A DNA stretch of 23,872 nt from a virus. The stretch is taken from IMG/VR virus record IMGVR_UViG_3300047361_000043, positions 1 through 23,872 of that record; one strand, given 5' to 3'. Made by a program: the position numbers and the translations under genes. Shown here piece by piece: positions 10,292-18,223 of this stretch (within the stretch, counting starts at the first letter, position 1; every line of letters begins with the position of its first letter). The notes under the pieces were generated by a model. It did no database searches, was not told the origin of the DNA, and worked only from the letters and a program-made list of their open reading frames with translations.

Positions 10292-10442
10292 CGGTCCCAC
10301 GGATCAGGTATCTGTATCTGTACTTCATTGCTCCGAGTTTCCACGCTTGTGCCAGACTGCTCGGTCCTCTTGACAGAAGGTCTCTCTCCTCCTGACTGGG
10401 TAGGTTTGTTGCGAGCAGCTGCTCTCTCCAATTTAATGCCAT
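10272..10442 (-). CDS. Alternative overlapping small gene (56 aa)
   Basis: A second frame in the same DNA starts at ATG 10442 behind an excellent ribosome-binding site (AGGTGG, 4 bases before). It reads MALNWREQLLATNLPSQEER, then LAQAWKLGAMKYRYRYLIRG. The product looks more like a folded helical protein than the competing frame at 10288-10467. Its end overlaps the nuclease-like gene by 20 bases. One of the two frames may be the only real gene, or both may be used. Confidence 0.5.
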   Translation of the reverse strand: MALNWREQLLATNLPSQEERDLLSRGPSSLAQAWKLGAMKYRYRYLIRGTDEDTKC

Positions 10443-10467
10443 GTAACCACCTATAAAATATATTCAT
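10288..10467 (-). CDS. Small basic protein linked by ATGA on both sides (59 aa)
   Basis: This frame starts MNIFYRWLHGIKLERAAARN and continues basic and polar to IQIPDPWDR. Both ends use ATGA: its ATG overlaps the stop of the 88-aa gene, and its stop overlaps the start of the nuclease-like gene. That arrangement argues for translation by coupling. Against it, the ribosome-binding site is poor and the composition is disordered. The overlapping frame at 10272-10442 has the better site. Function unknown. Confidence 0.5.
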   Translation of the reverse strand: MNIFYRWLHGIKLERAAARNKPTQSGGERPSVKRTEQSGTSVETRSNEVQIQIPDPWDR

Positions 10468-10730
10468 TGTGCAGCATTCTCCCAGAAACCTGGGATGTTT
10501 TCACCACGTAGAAACTTACCCCAGTTGACAGTATTATAATCAATACTGTTATCCCAACAGAACTTTTGCATTACCTGCATCAGTTCTTCTTCATTCATCC
10601 TAGTCCACCAGTATATCGTATACTGTTCATTGCGATCAACTTGTTTCATTACCTCCAGATATTTCTGGACTGCCCTGGGTTGATTAGGATCTGCCCTCAT
10701 GGGCACAGGTAATTGATTATCAGGATTCAT
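10464..10730 (-). CDS. Conserved-looking small protein (88 aa)
   Basis: A soluble 88-residue protein: a proline-rich start (NPDNQLPVPMRADPNQPRAV), a helical middle (RMNEEELMQVMQKFCWDNSI) and the end NWGKFLRGENIPGFWENAAQ. It has no signal, membrane helix or catalytic motif. It overlaps the oxygenase-like gene by 4 bases, so it is the third gene of a chain nrdB, oxygenase-like, 88-aa. A perfect 8-bp hairpin (10528-10549) lies inside the coding region. Family not recognised. Confidence 0.7.
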   Translation of the reverse strand: MNPDNQLPVPMRADPNQPRAVQKYLEVMKQVDRNEQYTIYWWTRMNEEELMQVMQKFCWDNSIDYNTVNWGKFLRGENIPGFWENAAQ

Positions 10731-11395
10731 AATCTTATAAGCGTGTGGTCATCATCATCCGTAAAGATCTTATCTAAACTAGTAAGATCAAAAGCAATAG
10801 TAATTCTAGGACTATCCTGTTGATTAACTGTAGTATAGTGAGGAAGATAGTTAGGGAATAGTGTCAGTTTACCTGGCACATTCTCTGCCTCATAATTTCT
10901 ACCAATATCATCATACGGATGTTCGTAGATAGTCTTGGTGTCTACAGCAGCAACAGTTAGATGTCCTCCCAAGTATGTATGTGGGTGAACAGAGTGCCAA
11001 TGTTTTTTGATCCTCTCACCTTTCCTCAATACATTAGCCCAACATCTAATTTGTACTTTAGGTACGGGAGAAAGAAGACCAAAAATACTATTAGAGTATT
11101 GCCCATGAAATTTTTTAATCTCTTTATGCAACTGATCTGTAGCAGGAAACCCCCAGGTCAAGACATTAAAATGCCTGAACCTAGAGGTAAGACTATTAGG
11201 ACCTAGACCAGTGTTCCCGTCACTACTAGCAGGGAATTGGTCTTTGATCTCTTGTTCTTTCTGTAGAATAATTTTAGTTAGTTCACCGCAGTCAATATCA
11301 ATTTGCTTTTCACCAATAGTATAGTCCCAAGTGGGAGCAAAAGGAGACTGGGGTGGGTCACTCTTATGGTGAACCGCACTCCACTCATTTGTCAT
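10727..11395 (-). CDS. Putative 2-oxoglutarate/Fe(II)-dependent oxygenase (222 aa)
   Basis: The C-terminal half matches the double-stranded beta-helix pattern of 2OG-Fe(II) oxygenases of the phage/uncharacterised type. RCWANVLRKGERIKKHWHSV at 117-136 holds the first metal ligands (H132 or H134). GKLTLFPNYLPHYTTV at 175-190 holds the distal histidine (H186), and SPRITIAFDL holds the 2OG-binding arginine (R197). Such enzymes hydroxylate proteins, nucleic acids or small molecules; the substrate here is unknown. Several oxygenases of this kind are typical for cyanophages, perhaps linked to nitrogen or redox signals. The ATG overlaps the nrdB stop by 4 bases. A metabolic tie to nucleotide synthesis is only positional. 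Confidence 0.75.
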   Translation of the reverse strand: MTNEWSAVHHKSDPPQSPFAPTWDYTIGEKQIDIDCGELTKIILQKEQEIKDQFPASSDGNTGLGPNSLTSRFRHFNVLTWGFPATDQLHKEIKKFHGQYSNSIFGLLSPVPKVQIRCWANVLRKGERIKKHWHSVHPHTYLGGHLTVAAVDTKTIYEHPYDDIGRNYEAENVPGKLTLFPNYLPHYTTVNQQDSPRITIAFDLTSLDKIFTDDDDHTLIRL

Positions 11396-12579
11396 AGTTT
11401 AAATCCAGAGAATGTTTTTTCACCAACATCTTGTTTGATACCACCAATAACATAAGACTCAACCTCTGTCTCTTGTGGTGCCACCTGCATAGACTTGGAG
11501 TTCAACCAGTGCTCTGTCCAGGGGAGAGGATTGTTAGAGATAGGTTGATCGAATACAGGTTTCATGTTGATAGATTTCATGCGACGGTTAGCAACCCACT
11601 CAACATAGTTCTTGAGTAGTTTGTCATTCAATCCAATCATGCTACCATCTCTGAACAAATACTCTGCCCAGTTCTTCTCTTCTTCCACACAGTCACGGAA
11701 CATCTGAACGACATTCTGCTCTTCTTCCTCAATGATCTTCAGCATGTCAGGGTCATCACCCTTCTGCCAGTTCTTGATCATGTTCATGGTGATAGTCATG
11801 TGCTGTGACTCATCACGAGCAATCAGACCGATGATCTTTGCATTGCCTTCCATCATCTTGAGTTCACCAAAAGCAAACGAACATGCGAAAGAAACATAGA
11901 AACGAATACCTTCTAGGATATAAACGTTCATGACTGCACGATAGAGTTTACGCTTCAGATCACGCAGTGTCCATTCAGCACTAGGAGAATCTCTCCAGTC
12001 TTCCTTCCACCAGTTACCAGTGCCATACTCCTGTGCAGCATTGATGAAGTCATCGTATGCCTTGGTGACACTTTGAGCACGTTCAATGATCTTCTCATCA
12101 TCAATGATTGTGTCAAGAACTTCGGTAGGATCTGGGTACACATTCTTAATGATGTATGTGTACGAGCGACTATGAATCATCTCCATAGTCTGCCAGATAT
12201 TCATTGCAGCCTCAAGCTCGGGTAGTGAGCAGTAAGGACTAAAAGCCATCCCAGGACCACGCCCTTGTACAGAATCCAAGAGGATTTGGTACTTAAGGTT
12301 ACTAGTGAAGATGTGTTTCTGTTCTGGACGAAGTGTCTGATAGTCGGCACGATCTTTCTGGAGGGATACCTCTTCTGGTCTCCAGAAATAACCCAGTTGT
12401 TGCTGTGTGAGTTTCTCAAAGACGGGATATTTGTATTGATCATAACGTTGCACTCCCAGAGGAGCACCAAAGAACATAGGTTGTTTCATGGCATTCACTT
12501 TATTTGTATTAAAGACAGTCATGCCTTCAACAGATTTCTTTGGCATATCTTCGCTTACTCTAAATTTTGCAACTGTCAC
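11392..12579 (-). CDS. nrdB: Ribonucleotide reductase class Ia, beta subunit (395 aa)
   Basis: The di-iron and radical residues are all present: D102 (YQILLDSVQGR), E133 and H136 with the tyrosyl-radical Y140 (EMIHSRSYTYII), E223 (ILEGIRFYV), and E257 and H260 (RDESQH). It generates the radical that NrdA uses to reduce ribonucleoside diphosphates. The start is uncertain. GTG at 12579 lies behind GAGGAAGAAGACT and overlaps nrdA by 20 bases. ATG at 12522 (MTVFNTNKVN) lies behind GAAGG and matches where the T4 protein begins. I keep the longer form because the extra segment looks protein-like. It is coupled to nrdA and to the oxygenase-like gene. Confidence 0.97.
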   Translation of the reverse strand: MTVAKFRVSEDMPKKSVEGMTVFNTNKVNAMKQPMFFGAPLGVQRYDQYKYPVFEKLTQQQLGYFWRPEEVSLQKDRADYQTLRPEQKHIFTSNLKYQILLDSVQGRGPGMAFSPYCSLPELEAAMNIWQTMEMIHSRSYTYIIKNVYPDPTEVLDTIIDDEKIIERAQSVTKAYDDFINAAQEYGTGNWWKEDWRDSPSAEWTLRDLKRKLYRAVMNVYILEGIRFYVSFACSFAFGELKMMEGNAKIIGLIARDESQHMTITMNMIKNWQKGDDPDMLKIIEEEEQNVVQMFRDCVEEEKNWAEYLFRDGSMIGLNDKLLKNYVEWVANRRMKSINMKPVFDQPISNNPLPWTEHWLNSKSMQVAPQETEVESYVIGGIKQDVGEKTFSGFKL

Positions 12580-14869
12580 AGTCTTCTTCCTCGGTTTGTG
12601 TTTCTAGAATTTGAGTTAATAGGTCTTCTATGCTTTGTTTCTTATCATCGTCTTCAGGATCTTCCTTTACATCATAGGTGTTTTGATAGTAAGAAGTCTT
12701 CCAACCGTACTTGTATGTAGTTAAGAAATCAGTTGCCATAACAGACACAGGGATCTCATTATCAGGATAGTTCAATGGATTGTAGCTCCAGTTACCAGAG
12801 ATTGCCTGGTCGAAGAACTTCTGCATCACAGCAACAATATTAATATAGCCAGCGTTGCTAGGCATATCCCACAGAAGGGTATAATTGTTTTTAAGAGACG
12901 TGTATTGCGGGACAATCTGTTTAAGTGGTCCCTTCTTGCTCTTCTTAACGGACAGATACCCTCTAGGTGGTTCGATTCCATTTGTTGCGTTTGACACAAC
13001 GGAACTACTCTCGCTTGGCATTTGAGCGGACAACGTGCTATGTCGTAGTCCGAATTCCTGAATTGTTTCCCGTAGAGTTCCCCAATCAAGCGATAGGTCA
13101 TTTGGTACTAGTTCGTCAACGTCCTTTTTATATGTATCAATCGGAAGAATACCCTGTGAATATTTTGTGCGATTAAAGTATCCACAAGCACCTTTTTCTT
13201 TAGCGATCTGATTAGATGACTTAAGCAAGTAGTATTGGAATGCTTCAGTCAGATCATGAACAGACTTAACTGCTTCAGGAGAATCATAATTGTGCCCCTG
13301 CTTCGCCAGGAAGTGTGCTAGACCAATGTATCCGACACCAAGTGACCTACGATTAATTGTGGACTCTCTCGCCGCCTTGACGGGGTACTCCTGGTAATCA
13401 ATGAGTTCTTCTAGACCACGAACAGCAAGGTCACATAGATCCTCAAGGTCATCAAATTGCTTCAGCTTACCTACGTTGATAGCAGATAGAATGCACAAAG
13501 CAATCTCACCTGACCCATCAATATGTTGAATAGGATCTGTAGGAAGAGTAATCTCCTGACATAGGTTACTCATGTTCACCTTATCCAGGAAGGATGAATG
13601 TGAATTGCAGTGGTCGATGTTCATCAGATACACACGACCAGTTTCTGCACGATTCTTCAGGAGATTGAGAATCAGTTCCTGTGCAGCGACAGTCTTTCTC
13701 GGAATAGACTCGTCTGATTCATAGCCCACATAGCAATCGTCAAATGAATCAGTACCAAAAGCATCATACAAACCTGGTACGTCATGCGGTGAGAATAGGC
13801 TAATCTCTCCAGCCTGCATGAAACGTTCGTAGAAAAGTTTTGAAATTTGGATTGAGTAGTCAAGTTTCCTCACTCGATTGTCTTCTGAACCTTTATTGTT
13901 CTTGAGAACAATAATGTCTTCTATTTCTTGGTGCCAGATTGGGAAGTGGACAGTTGCTGATCCACCACGGATGCCATTTTGAGTACAGCATCTGACAGTT
14001 GCTTCAAACTTTTTGAGGAATGGGATAACACCTGTGTGTGCAACTTCTCCACCTCGGATCTTACTGTTGACTCCACGGATTCTGCCTGCGTTGATACCGA
14101 TTCCTGCACGTTGAGCAACGTAGCGGCCAATCGCCATGTCACTAGAAAAGATACTATCGAGGGTGTCATCGCTATCAACAAGAACACAGCTAGCAAATTG
14201 TCGAAGTGGAGTTCGCACCCCTGCCATGATAGGTGTGGGAATGTTGATTTTGTGCTTGCTGATTGCGTCGTAGTATCTTCGGACATAATCGAGTCTTGTA
14301 GCAAGTGGGTATTCTGCAAAGAGAGTTAATGCAATAAGCATGTACATGTACTGTGGAGTCTCGTAGACTTCTCCAGCACTTCTATCTTGTACTAGGTATT
14401 TATCCGTAACCTGACGTAGACCAGCATAAGTGAATAGGTAGTCGCGATCATGATCAATCCAAGAATTAATCTTCATCCAGTCTTCATCAGTATACTTGTC
14501 TAGAATTTCTTCATCATAGACTCTATTGACCGTAGCATTATATGCAGTCACGTCAAACACCGAAGGCATACCCTCCTTCCAGATGTTCTTATGGAATGCT
14601 TCCTTGCGTAGGCAGGACAGGAGCAGGCGAGCAGCAACAAACTGATAGTTGGGGTGGTCCAGGTCAATCAAATCGCTTGCAGAGCGAATCAGGATCTCCT
14701 GGATCTGGATTGTAGTGATGCCATCAAAGAATTGAATACCAGAGTTCATCTCCACTTGACTAGAAGAAACTCCACCGAGACCTTGACATGCCTCTTCAAC
14801 CATCTTATGAATCTTTTCTAGGTTGAGAGACTCAACCGTTCCATCTCTCTTTTGTACATTGATGCTCAT
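12560..14869 (-). CDS. nrdA: Ribonucleotide reductase class Ia, alpha subunit (769 aa)
   Basis: The protein has an N-terminal ATP-cone (about residues 1-90, allosteric activity site), then the reductase barrel. The active-site cysteines are visible in ASCVL, NLCQE (with the Asn and Glu of the radical mechanism) and ALCIL. They correspond to C225, C439 and C462 of the E. coli enzyme. The radical-transfer tyrosine pair is in SYYQNT, and the C-terminal shuttle cysteines are in DCDSCKI. All are intact, with no intron or split. ATG 14869 is preferred over the ATG 12 bases upstream: it forms ATGA with the primase stop and follows GGAAGAAAGT. The enzyme makes dNTPs for phage DNA. Confidence 0.98.
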   Translation of the reverse strand: MSINVQKRDGTVESLNLEKIHKMVEEACQGLGGVSSSQVEMNSGIQFFDGITTIQIQEILIRSASDLIDLDHPNYQFVAARLLLSCLRKEAFHKNIWKEGMPSVFDVTAYNATVNRVYDEEILDKYTDEDWMKINSWIDHDRDYLFTYAGLRQVTDKYLVQDRSAGEVYETPQYMYMLIALTLFAEYPLATRLDYVRRYYDAISKHKINIPTPIMAGVRTPLRQFASCVLVDSDDTLDSIFSSDMAIGRYVAQRAGIGINAGRIRGVNSKIRGGEVAHTGVIPFLKKFEATVRCCTQNGIRGGSATVHFPIWHQEIEDIIVLKNNKGSEDNRVRKLDYSIQISKLFYERFMQAGEISLFSPHDVPGLYDAFGTDSFDDCYVGYESDESIPRKTVAAQELILNLLKNRAETGRVYLMNIDHCNSHSSFLDKVNMSNLCQEITLPTDPIQHIDGSGEIALCILSAINVGKLKQFDDLEDLCDLAVRGLEELIDYQEYPVKAARESTINRRSLGVGYIGLAHFLAKQGHNYDSPEAVKSVHDLTEAFQYYLLKSSNQIAKEKGACGYFNRTKYSQGILPIDTYKKDVDELVPNDLSLDWGTLRETIQEFGLRHSTLSAQMPSESSSVVSNATNGIEPPRGYLSVKKSKKGPLKQIVPQYTSLKNNYTLLWDMPSNAGYINIVAVMQKFFDQAISGNWSYNPLNYPDNEIPVSVMATDFLTTYKYGWKTSYYQNTYDVKEDPEDDDKKQSIEDLLTQILETQTEEEDCDSCKI

Positions 14870-15852
14870 ACTTTCTTCCATGTGTTCAGTTTAAGTTTAG
14901 CTTCTAGCCCACGGTAGGTGTTTGATTCTACCATATTTTGCACGGCATGTCCAGCAAGGTACATGTCGTTTATGTCCTTTTCCTTAACAGATGATGGCCA
15001 GATAACTACGGAGTCGCCACTATCGATTGTTTTACTAATTCGCTTGACGATTTCTGTGTTACGGGGTTCATTATCGTAAACATAGCAGCAATCGTCAGCA
15101 GTCCCACTAGGGACATAAACGTCGCTTCCACACATAGCAATCGAATTGCGAAGGAACGTGCTGTCGAAGGGACCTTCTGTGATGTATACTCTTTCATTAG
15201 CATTTATTTTATCAAGACCAAATATTTTAGGTTGCGATTCGTCTAGTATGATAGTAATGTATCGCAACTTGGTTCTAGGTGAGAGTGACCTCCCTTGAAA
15301 ACCAAACATTACTTTGTCTGCTGTGTATAATGGCAGAATAATACGTGGACCATCGCCTCTCATGTCATCGAATGTAGGCGTTTGTGTGTTGGTCCACTCT
15401 TTAAATTTAGGAGCGTATAAGAAGTAATCGAGATCTTTAATTTTTCGTTGCTCTAGATATTGCCTCGCTGGGTGAGAGTTATTTAGCTCCGAAATCTTCT
15501 GTAAATTATGAGATGATTTGAAGACTGGTTTTTTGAAATTAAACTTTGGTTCAGGTGTATTACTTCCCTTCCCAGTCAGACCATCACGGTATCTCTCCAT
15601 GACATAATCATTATAAAGACCAGGGTTTTGATCCTTTAAAAAATTAGTGAAGGTTCTACCAACACCACAGTTGTGGCATTTATAAACATAGTCATTTTTT
15701 ACACGAAAGATATACCCACGCGCTAGGTTCTTCTTCTTTTTACTATCACCACAGTAAGGACACCTGAAGTTATACAGGTGCTCTTTCTTCTTGGCAAATC
15801 GTTGTAGTTGAGGGCTAACTAAACTTACGTATTTGCTGTCCAGATAGCTCAT
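14866..15852 (-). CDS. 61: DNA primase, T4 gp61-like (328 aa)
   Basis: An N-terminal zinc-binding module is seen (CPYC at 31-34 and CHNC at 59-62), as in DnaG/gp61 primases. A TOPRIM-type core follows: YITEGPFDS with the catalytic glutamate near 226, YVYDNEPRN with an acidic pair near 260, and KDINDMYL near 292. It makes short RNA primers on the lagging strand and works with the gp41 helicase, whose gene ends this window. A promoter inside the upstream gene (15876-15904) probably drives primase, nrdA and nrdB together. The start at 15852 overlaps the coiled-coil gene by 38 bases. Confidence 0.93.
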   Translation of the reverse strand: MSYLDSKYVSLVSPQLQRFAKKKEHLYNFRCPYCGDSKKKKNLARGYIFRVKNDYVYKCHNCGVGRTFTNFLKDQNPGLYNDYVMERYRDGLTGKGSNTPEPKFNFKKPVFKSSHNLQKISELNNSHPARQYLEQRKIKDLDYFLYAPKFKEWTNTQTPTFDDMRGDGPRIILPLYTADKVMFGFQGRSLSPRTKLRYITIILDESQPKIFGLDKINANERVYITEGPFDSTFLRNSIAMCGSDVYVPSGTADDCCYVYDNEPRNTEIVKRISKTIDSGDSVVIWPSSVKEKDINDMYLAGHAVQNMVESNTYRGLEAKLKLNTWKKV

Positions 15853-16273
15853 CGACTGAATTCATCATTGTACCCATGATACCAGATGCTTTGATGGGTG
15901 TCAATGCTTTCATGAAAGGTGGGACCACTTGTAATATTGTCGCAAGGGTTACAAGAACTGCTCCTGCACCGACAACAAACTTTGCGTTGGCGTCAACTTT
16001 CTTCTGAACTAGAGAGACTCTTTCGTGCAAGACTTCATTATCTTTACTCTGCTTCTCTTTCATCTCCTCAAGCATCTTGAGGATCAACTTGTCAGCGCGT
16101 TCGCTCTCATCCAGTCTGTTCTCATGACGCTCCAAGATAACAGCAATCTTATTACTGTTATCAGAGATTGTTCCTACTGCTCTTTCGAGCTTGTCAAGCA
16201 TCTCTTTCGAGAGGTCTTCATAAATATCCAGTTTTGATTCTAATACTGCTAATCTACCAAGACCGAATGCCAT
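15815..16273 (-). CDS. Coiled-coil protein with one membrane segment (152 aa)
   Basis: Residues 10-90 are almost all charged helix (LESKLDIYEDLSKEMLDKLE, DESERADKLILKMLEEMKEK), predicted to form a coiled coil. One hydrophobic segment follows (KFVVGAGAVLVTLATILQVV, about 98-117), then a polar tail. It may anchor a complex to the membrane or act as a spacer protein. No family is recognised, though similar genes occur beside gp61 in cyanophages. Its 3' part carries the promoter for the primase-nrd operon. Confidence 0.75.
   Translation of the reverse strand: MAFGLGRLAVLESKLDIYEDLSKEMLDKLERAVGTISDNSNKIAVILERHENRLDESERADKLILKMLEEMKEKQSKDNEVLHERVSLVQKKVDANAKFVVGAGAVLVTLATILQVVPPFMKALTPIKASGIMGTMMNSVDELSGQQIRKFS
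15876..15904 (-). promoter_or_regulatory. Promoter for primase-nrdA-nrdB
   Basis: TTGACA (15899-15904), 17 bases and TATCAT (15876-15881) on the minus strand, inside the preceding gene. The primase ATG (15852) is about 17 bases below the predicted start. Confidence 0.7.
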
Positions 16274-16275
16274 AC

Positions 16276-16995
16276 CTATACGTTCCTTACAGCGAAATCA
16301 AGAGCCGACTGATACGTAGCAGCATCTTTGTTGAGCATATAACGAAACTGTGTCTGGTGCTCATTAGGGAGTTGTGCATAACATGCAGCAATTCTCTTTG
16401 CAGAAAAGTTATCAAGGTTCTGTTGAGATCCATCACCAAATGTAATCTTCGCAAAGGAAGACTCACCAGAAGGATTGAGTTCGGAGGTTGCAACTTGGAG
16501 TGCAACGTCCAGGGCATCTTGTTGTGCAGTGGATTCAGTCATAATTTCTTTAGTCACTTCAGTTTCTTCTTTCTTAAGTTTTTTTGTTTGGTCAGATGCC
16601 TTCTTTTTAAAGTCAGACATACGAGCCTTCATTAGCACGTCCATTTCTTTCGTCTTGGACTGCATTTTCTTCTTCGCTTCGTCACGCTTCTTCTGCAGAT
16701 CTTTAGAACGGCCAAGTTTTTTCATCTGACCGATTTGTTTCTGTGCTCTCTCTGTTTCAGAAGGAGCTGCTTCAACAATTTGTGTTTCTAATTCTTCTTT
16801 CATTTTCTTGCGGGACTGTATACGAGAGAGCATTGTTTTTGCACCCTTGGTGCGACCATCTACCTTGTCTTGATTGGCTTTCTTATATCTACGTTGAGAC
16901 TTTGGGTTAACAAATACGAAAGCAGGTGGCATTGACAAAGCAGCGCCATCGCCAGCCATCATTTCATTCACAGTAGATTTAGATTCTTCAGACAT
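16276..16995 (-). CDS. Lysine-rich coiled-coil protein of unknown function (239 aa)
   Basis: An N-terminal unstructured part (AGDGAALSMPPAFVFVNPKS) leads into a long, strongly charged helix (residues about 40-150; e.g. KKRDEAKKKMQSKTKEMDVL). A small globular end follows (ITFGDGSQQNLDNFSAKRIA, TYQSALDFAVRNV). The composition recalls scaffold or core proteins of phage heads, but no motif proves it. It ends two bases before the next gene and overlaps the upstream gene by 28 bases. Function unknown; a structural or assembly role is a guess. Confidence 0.75.
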   Translation of the reverse strand: MSEESKSTVNEMMAGDGAALSMPPAFVFVNPKSQRRYKKANQDKVDGRTKGAKTMLSRIQSRKKMKEELETQIVEAAPSETERAQKQIGQMKKLGRSKDLQKKRDEAKKKMQSKTKEMDVLMKARMSDFKKKASDQTKKLKKEETEVTKEIMTESTAQQDALDVALQVATSELNPSGESSFAKITFGDGSQQNLDNFSAKRIAACYAQLPNEHQTQFRYMLNKDAATYQSALDFAVRNV

Positions 16996-17324
16996 TCTTG
17001 ATCAACGTCGAGGTTTAGACTTTCTGGTAAGCGGTTAAGGGTCAGCATAAAAGCTTTTAATTTTGACCAGTGTTTCGCCTCTATTTTATAAAATAATAGA
17101 GGCGTTGCAGCATCATCAAATACATTATACATGACGATGATATGATTTAAAATGAGATGAACTTTCAACTCACCGTGCATTTCATAACGACGAAATAAAC
17201 GTTTGACGCACTTAATCTTATTTAGATCTTTTTTAAAGTCATCATACGTGGCGGAGTTCGGGTTATTATAATTACGTATAGCAAACATCAACCAGTTGTC
17301 CTGGTTCAACTCATCGAACTTCAT
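16968..17324 (-). CDS. Conserved cyanophage-type soluble protein (118 aa)
   Basis: A helical, mildly basic protein (MKFDELNQDNWLMFAIRNYN, DFKKDLNKIKCVKRLFRRYE, HGELKVHLILNHIIVMYNVF, KAFMLTLNRLPESL). It has no signal peptide or catalytic motif. The regular helix pattern suggests a compact fold, perhaps a chaperone or adaptor for DNA or virion assembly, but I have no direct evidence. It starts 3 bases after the Ig-like gene stop and overlaps the following gene. I recall this type as widespread in T4-like marine phages. Confidence 0.8.
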   Translation of the reverse strand: MKFDELNQDNWLMFAIRNYNNPNSATYDDFKKDLNKIKCVKRLFRRYEMHGELKVHLILNHIIVMYNVFDDAATPLLFYKIEAKHWSKLKAFMLTLNRLPESLNLDVDQECLKNLNLL

Positions 17325-17327
17325 TTA

Positions 17328-17912
17328 TTATTCGGCGGTAGTAACTACTGCGGTAGCGGAGATAACTTCAGTAGCACCATTAGTGGAGTTAATCTTGACA
17401 CGGTAGGAACCAGCGTCAGTTGTTGCATATTCTGCAACCTCAAAGGTTGTTGCAGTCGCTCCAGAAATGTTTGCCCAACGATTTGCATCAGACAATTTCT
17501 GCCACTGATACGTGAGGACGGAAGCATCTCCAGGAGGAGTTGCAATAGAGGCAAGAGTAAGTGTCAGAGCAGCATCAACAGCAACTGCAGTATTTGCAGG
17601 TTGTGTGCTGATGGTGATTGCTACGCTTACGTCTGCTGCCTGTGCATCATCCGATTGTGTCTCGTTAGAGTTAGCTTCAGGACCAGCGATTGTTACTAGC
17701 ATCTCTGCCTTATGGCGAGTGTGACCATCACAATCAGTGAAGGTGTAGTAAGACCACCAACCAGGAGCATTCAGACCACGAGCCTTATTCTCGGCAAGTG
17801 CTGCTTCGGTGTCGTCAATAAAAATTGTTTGTTTTGCTTGCGATGATGCAGCAATGCCAATGCCTGCTTTGGCTTTGTTAGCATTGCTGTCATCCTTTCC
17901 GTATAGGGACAT
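17328..17912 (-). CDS. Virion-type protein with C-terminal Ig-like domain (194 aa)
   Basis: The N-terminal half (MSLYGKDDSNANKAKAGIGI, then LAENKARGLNAPGWWSYYTF) is a pattern I associate with cyanophage virion proteins. The C-terminal half (about 100-194) is an immunoglobulin-like domain: paired-strand residues in LTYQWQKLSD and the YATTDAGSYRVKINSTNG motif with D-x-G-x-Y. Ig-like domains on phage surfaces (such as Hoc of T4) help attach to cells or mucus. A perfect late promoter core (TATAAATA) lies 34 bases upstream, consistent with late structural expression. Exact position on the virion unknown. Confidence 0.8.
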   Translation of the reverse strand: MSLYGKDDSNANKAKAGIGIAASSQAKQTIFIDDTEAALAENKARGLNAPGWWSYYTFTDCDGHTRHKAEMLVTIAGPEANSNETQSDDAQAADVSVAITISTQPANTAVAVDAALTLTLASIATPPGDASVLTYQWQKLSDANRWANISGATATTFEVAEYATTDAGSYRVKINSTNGATEVISATAVVTTAE

Positions 17913-17945
17913 GAGTTTTCAGCGCGTTTATATTTACCTAATATG

Positions 17946-17953
17946 TATTTATA
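17946..17953 (-). promoter_or_regulatory. Late promoter of the Ig-like gene
   Basis: TATAAATA on the minus strand, an exact match to the T4 late promoter core. It lies at the end of the T-run of the terminator just upstream. Confidence 0.75.
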
Positions 17954-17982
17954 AAAAAAAGGGAGAGGCACTATCCCCTCCC
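17953..17982 (-). terminator. Terminator between the 66-aa and Ig-like genes
   Basis: An 8-bp stem (17975-17982 with 17961-17968, one G-U pair) with a 6-base loop is followed by eight T residues on the minus strand. The last T belongs to the late promoter. Confidence 0.85.
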
Positions 17983-17989
17983 TATATTA

Positions 17990-18190
17990 TCACTCTTCTC
18001 TATTCTTAATCGCTTTGGTGACAACTTCAAGTAGTTGATCATCCATGTCAGTCTTGGTCAGCTTAACCGCTTTAGCAAGAATAACAAGACAGATCTCAAC
18101 CATCTTCTCACCGAGTTCTTCATTCTCTGGGATTTTGTTAATGGCATCGGTAATAATTTTTGACGCCAGGGGAAGTAGAAATGCTAGCAT
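17990..18190 (-). CDS. Small helical protein of unknown function (66 aa)
   Basis: The protein starts with a hydrophobic helix (MLAFLLPLASKIITDAINKI), then two amphipathic helices (ELGEKMVEICLVILAKAVKL, DMDDQLLEVVTKAI). It could be a membrane-associated helix bundle. Similar short genes are common in cyanophages and have no assigned role that I know. It is followed by a strong terminator, and a late-type site lies upstream (18215-18223), so it is probably a late single-gene unit. Confidence 0.75.
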   Translation of the reverse strand: MLAFLLPLASKIITDAINKIPENEELGEKMVEICLVILAKAVKLTKTDMDDQLLEVVTKAIKNREE

Positions 18191-18214
18191 GATTTTAGGG
18201 GCATAGTATACGCC

Positions 18215-18223
18215 CTTATTTAG
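18215..18223 (-). promoter_or_regulatory. Late-type promoter of the 66-aa gene
   Basis: CTAAATAAG on the minus strand overlaps the stop codon (TAA) of the 41-aa gene, 25 bases before the ATG at 18190. Confidence 0.5.

Noticed and set aside
10528-10549. Perfect 8-bp inverted repeat ACAGTATT/AATACTGT as a terminator or operator
   Set aside because: It lies inside the 88-aa coding region, has no T-run, and no transcription start or stop is needed there. Probably chance in AT-rich sequence.
13921-14329. Open frames of over 100 codons inside nrdA on both strands
   Set aside because: nrdA is continuous with all catalytic residues, so these are chance frames and there is no sign of an intron or homing endonuclease.
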